Shown here: one piece after another, positions 55,991 through 64,000 of the stretch
How positions within the stretch are numbered: position 1 is the first letter of the stretch
Layout: every line of letters starts with the position of its first letter
Source: Hirundichthys speculiger
Lineage: Eukaryota; Chordata; Actinopteri; Beloniformes; Exocoetidae
Length of the DNA stretch: 64,000 nucleotides
Assembly: GCA_018398805.1 (NCBI GenBank)
Contig: JAGFBZ010000814.1
Coordinates: forward strand, 1,798,001-1,862,000
Reading direction: 5' to 3'
The notes under the pieces: model-generated
What the model saw: the letters and a program-made list of their open reading frames with translations, nothing else
Database searches by the model: none
What the model was told of the DNA's origin: nothing
Made by a program: the position numbers and the translations under genes

Positions 55991-58900
55991 TTACCACTCT
56001 GCAAACTCCTCATAAATGTCTTGATGAACACAAAAGAACTCCCCAAATCCCAAACCAAGAGGTCCTGCCCTGCAACTCACCTGTGAACATCAAAGCCAGA
56101 CACATGGACTTTACAAGGCAGGTGGTTTTCATGTTCACTATGACTTTATTAGTTATAATAATCAAATTAAAAATCCTCTTTCAATTTCAGAAAGAAACTG
56201 CTATCCTAAGTATTTTTTTTGATATTTTCCAGATTCTTGCCCAATATAAATACAGATTTTTAATTTTTTTTTTCCCTTGTGAAAGACAATATTCCTCTAC
56301 TAAGTAAAGTTGTTTTGTAAATGGTGTCGTTCTGTTGTAGCAACCCATGGTGGATCTATTTTGGAGAAAATGAAAAAAAAAAGTTTAAATAAACATGCTT
56401 CGCTCTTTGTTTCAGTGTGTGTGCTATCTCTGTGCATTTGTGTGTGCACATGCTGGGATACACTGCAAATGTGTTTGCACGCTACAGAAATGTGCTACGC
56501 ATTAAGTTCTGGCAGTCTGTCCACATACATAAGTTTGATTCATACATACAGTAGTGCTCCAAGAGACTGTTTTGAGTTGCCAAAGATTACTCACTTTTGC
56601 ATGCAAGAATCTCTGTAGCAGGGACTCTGAACACACTTTTCAGACGAAGAGGACAAAACAGGAGAGCCAGTGGTTGACGACTGCAGATACATCTTTGACA
56701 GCATGTCTCTACTGTGCTTCAAACACAGTTTCCTGCGTTGCTATCACTCGATTGCAACACAGACTGTATTGAGAATTTGCCCAGAAATTTCCATTCTCTC
56801 TTTCATGCTTCATGTTGTTGATGGCTGCGTTTGAATGTGTGTGGGAGAGAGGAGGTGAGTGCAGACTTGGCTCGGGGCCTGACTCCCCACTGTGTGCAAT
56901 GCATCATGCCAAGGTTCTTTTAATTAGGCTGATCAAGTGTTTTGTGAGTATTAGACCAACACTCCGAGCCACTAACACATCCTCAAGCACGACTCCAGCT
57001 CCCCCTCTGCATCCTGCTATCTTTCCCATGTTTCCGTAGGGTTTTAATCTCCTATTATTACCACATTGGACATTTGTTTCATTTGCCACATGTTGCCAGC
57101 TGATGTTGTTCCTAAAAACTGCGAGTCTTGAGATACTGTATCGCATCCTTACTGCCATCCTTCTCTTTTGTTTTCGTTTGATCATCAACAAACGTATGAT
57201 GGTGTGGAGTTTTTCCAGTTTTTAAAAGTTAAATAATCACACTGGAGCTAAAAACTTACTAAAAGAAAAAATCGGAACCTGGCAAGGGAATGTATAACCA
57301 GTCTGAATATCAGAGCATAGTGACGAGAAAAATGGTAATCCTTTTTTCTTTCTTGATTGAAGCAAAACATCAGTCCCACAAAATTCATAAGGCTGAGTTG
57401 AGAAATTACCATTTGGTGAGGATATTTCTTTATATTTGAAAACATTTCCAGTTATTAAAATTTTCCCCCTCTTTTTTAGCTTTGAAAGAAAATAACACCT
57501 GCGCACCAGCCTCCTGGAGTACGCTGTCCATCACAGAGATGTGTGCTGCTGTTGTTTAAGGTTGCCACGGTAACGACTGTCTTTATTTCTTAAGGGGCCC
57601 AGAGGCTTTTGGGCTATGTTTTGTCTGGAATGTGACTCCCAGAAAACGGTTAGATGTTTGCTGTATGAGTGTGTAAATGTGCGTGTGTGGGCAAGAAGGG
57701 AAAGCTGATCTTCAGGGTTATGTGTGTTAATCGTCTCATCCGTTGATGGTTTCGTCACCTCCGTGTATTCACAGGAACACAAACACACCGAGTGGACTAA
57801 GACTTCTGCTTCTTGGCAGACATGAATGAGCTGTGCAGGAGGGAGCGTATCGTAGTGTGTACTGTTGTGGCAGTGGCACATTTCTCTCACTGTTGCATTT
57901 GCCTGCTCTCTACTGACTCCTACAGCATTCTTCCCTCTGTGCCTGTGTTTTTGTATGAAGCTGTGAGTTTGGGCTTTTGGAACTTTTTAAGACTAAACTG
58001 AAAACACAATCCACAACAAACCAAAAAAAAAAAAAAAAGAAAAGAAAAAAAAAATGATACCATTTCACCTGTAATGATAACTTGATTCACAATATGGATC
58101 AGCCAGAGCTGAATTCAGGAATATGAAAGCCCATTTCCAAACATAAATGTTGTATCCTTCATTCTCATCCTCAGCCTAAATATCCGACACAAAACTAAGC
58201 AAAAGAGGTAAATAATTTATGGTTTAAAAACATTCTTTTAAGTGGCAATATGGCATGTGACACATATAGGGTCATTATTTATCAACAAGCCTGAGTCTCA
58301 CTGCTTCTCTCTCATGAGTATTCCACCCCCTGGGTCCTCACCTCTCTTCCATAAGAAGTAAAAGAAGTTAAAGCACCTCATTACAAGCACAGACTCTGTA
58401 TCCCCTGGGAGTCGTGCAGATGAGATCCTGAGCTGTAACATCCTTAACCTCCCTCCACCACCGCCTCACAGTCCACTGCCCATGTCCTGCCATGAAATAT
58501 GAGCCTTGAGGGGTCACGGTGATTGACCCCTGTTGTAAAACGCCAAGTGTGATGCATGTTCAGATGCTGGCTCATCACACATCCACATCTGAGGGTTATT
58601 GAGCCTTTTTGGATTATGTAGGGTGATGTTTGTGGTTATTTCTGAATTTGTTTGATATTCTTTGTTGAGTGAACCCATCCAATTCACAATATTTATCCTC
58701 CATCACATGTGATATATTTCTGGTGATTACTAAGAAGGATCTCCTTCATGGATAGCATGGAAGATAATGAGACATTGGAATTAGGAATGCAGTTTCTCTA
58801 AAAAGTAAAAGCCATGTCGGTGGGTCAAAAACACTCAGTCCTCCTGTACCCATCTGTCACCAGCTTTGTTTTGGATGTTTCTGGCCAGGATATCTGAAGT

Positions 58901-59959
58901 CCCTTTAAACAAAGCATGTGCCTGAACATCATCTGGACCAGCGCTGGCTCACTATATAAACACTCAGTTGAAAATTATTTCCAGACCCTTGATTTTTGTT
59001 CTCCATCCACCATAGCCTACTTGTTTTTGTCTTTTTCCTGTTTAAAACCTTATGCTCTAGAGGGATAGAATTTAAACATCTAACTTTTCCCTCAGTTGTC
59101 CAAAACGTCATCAAAAAAAAAAAAGAAAAGAAAAAGAAAAAGAAAAAAATAAGTGCATCTTATTGAAACTGGCTTCTAAAATGTATTGAAATTACAAACA
59201 TCTGTTTAAAGAAATTGTTTTAAGCTGCAGTGTTTTTTTTAAGTTATTTATGCAAACAAATGATGCCAGATAAACTTGTGACACGAAGCTTCTAGTATTC
59301 CCTTTCTCATTTATCTGAGAGGAGAAATCATGCAAAATCTAAAGAGCTCTTAAAGGCCTTCAGAAAAAGGTTGAAGAGGCCTTTGATTCGGATAAATATT
59401 TTAAAGTCTAACTCTCTAGGTTATTTGAATTAATCATTATACTATTAAAAATAATGGGGAGCAGTAATGATAATAAGGCTAATTGTCAAGTGCTATAAAT
59501 GTAATAACTGCTGCCCCCAACAAATTCACTAACGACCATAGAGTTAGACTCAGAAAGAATTCTCCACAACATTTTGTTAGAAGGTCTCCAGGTAAGTAAC
59601 AGCTGTTGGTGTCAAGTCATGAATGTACAATCAGAAAGAACTGACCAGCATCGGAGCCGTTCCAGGAAAAAGCATTTGCTGTCCAAAAAGAACATAAGTG
59701 TAATAAAAATATGATGAAAGGCAAGGCCTTTTGGATTAATGTGGTCTGGACATATGAACCAAAAACATATTGGTTTGGCCACCGTGACAAGTAAATATAC
59801 TGGATGCAGCAAAACAAACAAACAAACAACCAACAACAAAAAACAAAACAAAACTGAGCAGCTTGAACTCATTGGCCAAACTATGAGCTCTGTATCATAG
59901 CAGCGTGTCTGAAGATAATATGAGACGATCAGTCAGAGAGTTGAAGATGAATGAGAAGT
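55991..59959. other. Gene-free region
   Basis: No gene is supportable. It holds A-rich tracts at 58022-58053 and 59113-59147, an (AAAC)n tract at 59811-59853, and an RFX X-box word at 57561-57574. Confidence 0.5.
57561..57574. promoter_or_regulatory. Candidate RFX X-box
   Basis: GTTGCCACGGTAAC fits the palindromic RFX consensus GTTGCC-N2-GGTAAC/GGCAAC, with both half-sites intact. RFX factors bind such sites in promoters and enhancers of ciliary and other genes. Whether it is bound here cannot be told from sequence. Confidence 0.45.
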
Positions 59960-60588
59960 TTAACCTTTCGGTCGTGTTCGGGTCAAATCTGACCGATTTC
60001 CTACTTTCATCAATCATAAATATTGTGTTTACATTTGATTGTCAGGGCCTATGATATCCTCCACACTAGCATTTGAACATGACTGCTGATCACCACTTTC
60101 TCTGAATTTTGAATAGTTTATTCAACTTTGTAACACCGTGGTGTTCCCGGTCAAAATGACCGCCATAGGAAATTAAAGGGGACACTGGATTGTGTTCATC
60201 CATCAGATTGTACACAACACAAATACACTACCAACACACACACACACACCCACACACACCCACACCACCCCACCCCCACCTGAACCCCTTTCAGACTGAA
60301 CAAATAGGTGTCTCCTCTTTCCCACTTCATTCCGGTGCTTATTGCCCATCCCCCCACATGAACAACACTTTCCAGACTAAATGTATAACAATAACACTTG
60401 TTCCACATTTCAAAGTCAACAATTAGGTGTTTGTTATGGAATTATCGCTTTCCAAGGCTTATGTGCCCATCCCCCCCACGTGAACCGCACTTTCCTATAC
60501 AAAATGTATCATATCTTCTCAGAGACCCCCTATATATAGTTTTTTTTTGTGTGCATTGCCCTCATTTTACTTTGAACACATTGACTAG

Positions 60589-60904
60589 ATGCCCAATCAG
60601 ACGATTTCTTGTCAGAGAGGCTCTGGACCTTTTATTTCAACCTGATGAACAGGGGATTGATTTCTGGTTGAACCAGAAATAGAGGAGGATGTCTCAGAAA
60701 TAGAAGACAACACCGATCCTGATTTTGATCCAGACCATTGTGAGACCAACCAGTCCACAGATGGCGAGGAAGAAGCTCCAGAGGAAGACACACCTGAGGA
60801 AGAGCACCTGTGATATTCCAGTCCAAGGATGGAAATTTGCTCTGGTATTCATCCACCCAGGAAAGAGGAGGCAGGCAGAGCAGAGAACCCCCCCCCCCCC
60901 ACAC

Positions 60905-60930
<26 letters not shown>
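60589..60930 (+). pseudogene. piggyBac transposase, frameshifted N-terminal remnant
   Basis: A plausible ATG at 60589 is one frame off from the family-like opening 'FLVREALDLLFQPDEQ' (about 60604-60650). That frame stops at 60680-60682. A second frame carries an acidic stretch ('EPEIEEDVSEIEDNTDPDFD', about 60672-60731) and stops at 60811-60813. A third continues with 'FQSKDGNLLWYSS' (about 60818-60856). Basic/hydrophobic opening, acidic disordered stretch and then a SKDG-like segment is the order seen at the start of piggyBac transposases. At least two frameshifts are present, and the DDD catalytic core that should follow is missing, replaced by a C tract and CA repeat. Confidence 0.68.
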
Positions 60931-60937
<7 letters not shown>

Positions 60938-60946
60938 ACACATACA
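60889..60946. repeat. C tract and (CA)n microsatellite inside the piggyBac copy
   Basis: About 12 C bases lead into roughly 45 bases of CA repeat. It sits where the transposase remnant ends, so the deletion and the repeat share a boundary. Confidence 0.9.
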
Positions 60947-61250
60947 ACATGTTGATGTTGTGTGAATTTGGTCACTGTTTTGATTTTTGTTACTTTTTTT
61001 TTTTTTTACAAAAAATGATAATTTTCGAATACAATTTACTATTTCTGTGTCTATTTAATGTATATTAACTGCAGTTATTCATGTAAACAGGTGGTCTGAG
61101 ACATTGTTTACAGCTTAAAAAGGCGTTAAATAAAATTTGGTGAAGATCAGTGGTTTTTCTGTTTATGTAGGAGCAGTTAAAACAGGCCGGTCAAATTTGA
61201 CCGGGAACACTAAAGTAAGGGGGGAGAAACGAACACGACACAAAGGTTAA

Positions 61251-63204
61251 TTGGATAACTGTGTCTAACACACTAACTGACCCATCAAGGAATGGTGATC
61301 CACTCCCACATTTAAACAGCTGGCAACCTGATTTGATTTGTAACTGGAAGTGAATGCATGAAACATTCTTCAAATGATTCACAACTGGAGGAAGGATGAT
61401 CAAATTTCCAGCGAAGTAATATCAGACACTAGAGGACAATTGTGTAAATCAGGTATAGATGGTATCTCAGCCACAGGGGCCAATATTAGCTTCTAAGGCT
61501 AAGGTTCTACCTGGTTGAGTCAGGATGCCCTTCTGACTCTTATTAAGCACGAAGCCACCTAAGGCTAAAGTTGTACCACCTCAAGAATATTTCATAATCT
61601 GATATTAAGATATTATTTTTCCTCCTGTGCTTCTTCTGGTGGATCTGTTTCATGGAGGATTAAACCGTTACTTGACCAAACATGTAGGGAATGCAGAAAG
61701 TTTCCCTTAAATGGACCTATTTTGTTCTTCCTTTAACTGTAGATCCACCCCGCTCTTTACATGTTCCATCAGAGCTGCTAAAGTGGATGATGTGAATGCA
61801 GGAGCAGCATAGTCATCACTGAAGGCATACAGAAGAGTAGGTGCAAGGACAATAGAGGTGAGCTATCCTCATGGGAAATCTCACACAGGTAAATGAAGAG
61901 GGGCTGAGCTACTTTGGCTGAGAAATCGGTGTTTAGCATGCAGGTGAACACTTTGTGGAAGCACATGGAAAGCCTAGCCATATCAGTACAACTTATGGTA
62001 AAGTGTGAGAGTCAGCATCAGAGAGGTCACCTTGTTTGGAGGTGCTGATATTCGATGATAACAGGCACATACTCACCCTGTTATGTTCATCAATGTAAAT
62101 ACAGTGGAGGGGTTGTGTCAGTGAAAACCCTCCAATGCCCTCAGTAGGAATACTGAATGTGTGTGCATGTGTGTGAGTGTGTTTTTACAAGATGGGTTCT
62201 AATGAAATTCAGTATTGATCTCAACAAAATGGACTTTATACATCATTCATGCTCTCTATCAATCACACCTCTCTAAGTTTTCTAAAGCTGTTTGTTTTAG
62301 AAGAGTAGAGATGGAAAAAAAAAGCTGAACAATAATTACGTTGAAGAGATTGTTTTAAAGTCTTACCTTCAGTCTTTTTCTCAAGGAGTAACAAGCTTAT
62401 CTGTCAAAGACAATGTCTATTGAATGAACTGCTTAATTTGAAATTGATTGAGGTTCTTTTGGTCGAGGTGGGGGGGGGATTCTGTTTTCTGCAGAGCACA
62501 GGCACTTTGTTATTTAAAATGTCACACTCTTTATCCATCTACACATTTATCCTCATTGGTTTGTGTTAAAATTAGGTTTTTCCATCTAAATTAATTTGTT
62601 TATTATTTCATGTACTTTTGATTCATTTCCTGTCAATATATAATTTTGCATTATGGTAAGATGAGGCAAATTCCTGTATGGAGGGAGAATGTGTCGCATA
62701 AGGGATAAGAATAATGCAGTAGGCCTCCTCCAAATAGCTGAGATAGTGCCATCCTCTCCTTTGTATGGTTTGGTGGATGTTAGAAAAATTCTATAGGGTG
62801 GATACAGAAAAAAAGCAAAGAAAATAAACACAGGACGTGGTAACCTGACACAGGAAACCCAGTGAATGCTGGGAGTGAGCAGTGAACCGTACTTCCTGTT
62901 GGACAGCACAATGGTAAGCAGTGGCCCCAGATTCCGAAAAAGAGCCTGTAGTCACAGGGACAAGGAAGGGCAGCCTTCGTCCTCCGGCCCACTGCTGATA
63001 AGAGCATAGACAGAAATGGCATTTATGTGCTTCTTACTGCTTTTGGAAAACAAAACATCCTGGGGTTGCCCTGGTTATTGTTTTATTAAAAATAAAAGAC
63101 TGAATTAAGAAGTGAGAGAATTCCTTCCAAAACTACGTGACATGTTGTGGATCCAGATTCTGTTCTGGAACCTGATTCGTCCACATGACAATAAAAGCAC
63201 ACAT
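61251..63204. other. Gene-free region
   Basis: No gene was found. A short degenerate direct repeat TAAGGCTAAGGTTCTACC / TAAGGCTAAAGTTGTACC lies at about 61493 and 61560. A G9 run lies at 62470-62478. Confidence 0.5.
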
Positions 63205-63310
63205 GATCCATCCATCCATCCATTATCTATACCTGTTCCATCCTCCGAAGGGTCACAGGGATCTGCTGGAGCCTATCCCAGCCGTCTACGGGCGAAAGGC
63301 AGGGGTACAC
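63205..63310 (-). mobile_element. SINE 3' end, same family as 47866-48180
   Basis: On the plus strand, (CCAT)n leads into TTATCTATACCTGTTCCATC and 'GCTGGAGCCTATCCCAGCCG', then 'AGGCAGGGGTACACCC'. This is the reverse complement of the last 100 bases of the full SINE at 47866-48180, including its (ATGG)n tail. The promoter half is missing, as expected for a 5'-truncated retroposon. An A-rich AAAG tract follows at 63317-63347. Confidence 0.85.
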
Positions 63311-64000
63311 CCATTAAAAAAAAAAAAGAAAGAAAGAAAGAAAAGAAACAATGAAAAGAGAAAACCCTCATCTTTTTCATATAATCTTTTTCTCTCCAGC
63401 TTCTGGTATCACAATTTTTTTTCCCTTTTGTTTCTCTTTTTCTGCTGTTACTCATTTTGCTTGCTTACTTTTATTTGCTGTTCCAGTACTTGGCTTTTTG
63501 AGTAGTAGTGCCAATCATTTTTCTTTAAGTTCAAGTTGTTTTGTGTAAATAGAAGTGCATGTTAAGGTCCAACAAACTTTGGAAACTGAAACAGTTCAAA
63601 CTTTCATCCGTACTATTTAATTGTCTGGTCCTGTAAAGCCCAAAAAAGTATTTTACAAATAGACTCAAACATGAATGAATGTAGCCATCTTTATCTTTTC
63701 TATAAGAAACTTTTTTTTCCTCTCTAAACTTGTATTGTTGATAATGTCAGTGAAAAGTGAAAGACACACTTTCAATTTTTAGGCAGTTGATCTTATGATA
63801 TCATTGGATTCAGGGCATTATTTGGTGCTGCACCGATGTGCTACCTGATACGCATTTAGATAATATCTACTATTGTAAATATTTTCTGCACTGGGCTGGC
63901 TGTACTTATAAATCTAGCATGATGGCATTATTCACTTTCTTTTTGCATTTCAGTTCTGCATCAGATTTTCACAGAGTGACTTAATATGTCCATTAGAGTC
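63311..64000. other. Gene-free region to window end
   Basis: No gene was found. The A/AAAG tract at 63317-63347 is followed by T-rich DNA with overlapping short open frames on both strands. Confidence 0.5.

Larger units (their letters stand above)
59964..61246 (+). mobile_element. piggyBac-superfamily transposon, internally deleted
   Basis: The edges are TTAA on both sides (59960-59963, 61247-61250), the exact duplication made by piggyBac transposases. The ends CCTTTCGGTCGTGTTCG and (reverse complement) CCTTTGTGTCGTGTTCG match at 15 of 17 bases. Subterminal near-palindromes of the type CCGGTCAAATTTGACCGG recur at about 59979-59995, 60146-60162 and 61186-61204. Between them lies a broken start of the transposase (60589-60930), then C10 and a (CA)n tract. 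The catalytic domain is absent, so the 1283-bp copy is non-autonomous. Confidence 0.9.

Overview
The window looks like vertebrate nuclear DNA, most likely from a ray-finned (teleost) fish. It is AT-rich and has no operon-like gene packing. It carries long (TA)n, (CA)n and (GT)n microsatellites and a dense, diverse set of transposable elements of a kind typical of teleosts: Tx1/L1-type LINE, Tc1-like, hAT, PIF/Harbinger, piggyBac and tRNA-derived SINEs. No complete host protein gene, rRNA gene or functional tRNA gene could be supported. Nearly all open frames are chance frames in low-complexity or repeat DNA. The window reads as intergenic space or the inside of very large introns.

Layout. 1-2.1 kb is AT-rich DNA with a short Tc1-like scrap and a 26-bp perfect palindrome. 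2.1-3.7 kb is the 3' part of a decayed L1-type ORF2 on the minus strand. 3.7-11.9 kb is gene-free. 11.9-19.6 kb holds a Tc1-like relic, a GC-richer repeat, a 366-bp MITE with long terminal inverted repeats, a 407-bp MITE flanked by TTAA, a 1.15-kb hAT element and a compound microsatellite. 19.6-27.3 kb contains a SINE head, an 18-bp-arm perfect hairpin and the best candidate host exon (24821-25073, plus strand, product unknown). 27.3-28.4 kb is a 1.14-kb hAT element. 28.4-38.8 kb is mostly unannotatable, with a Tc1-like pseudogene near 34 kb, one copy of a dispersed repeat at 35 kb and a long TA/TG tract at 36.3 kb. 38.8-44.0 kb is packed with DNA transposons: a 688-bp hAT with a perfect 8-bp target duplication, two inverted copies of one MITE family, a second copy of the 35-kb repeat and a 1.2-kb Harbinger element that still has an open Myb/SANT-like frame. 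46.7-48.5 kb is a nest of repeats with a SINE inserted into an older repeat. 48.5-59.9 kb is gene-free apart from a worn SINE. 60.0-61.25 kb is a TTAA-flanked piggyBac element with a broken transposase start. The window ends with a reversed SINE 3' end at 63.2 kb.

No set of genes works together here. The elements form separate mobilisation systems. The non-autonomous ones (MITEs, hAT, piggyBac and Harbinger derivatives) would depend on transposases encoded elsewhere, and the SINEs on a LINE reverse transcriptase encoded elsewhere. Target-site duplications give internal proof of insertion for several elements: hAT at 17.7, 27.3 and 38.8 kb, Harbinger at 42.8 kb, piggyBac at 60 kb and the SINE at 47.9 kb. 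Family names rest on terminal sequence, target duplication and remembered family hallmarks; no database search was possible.
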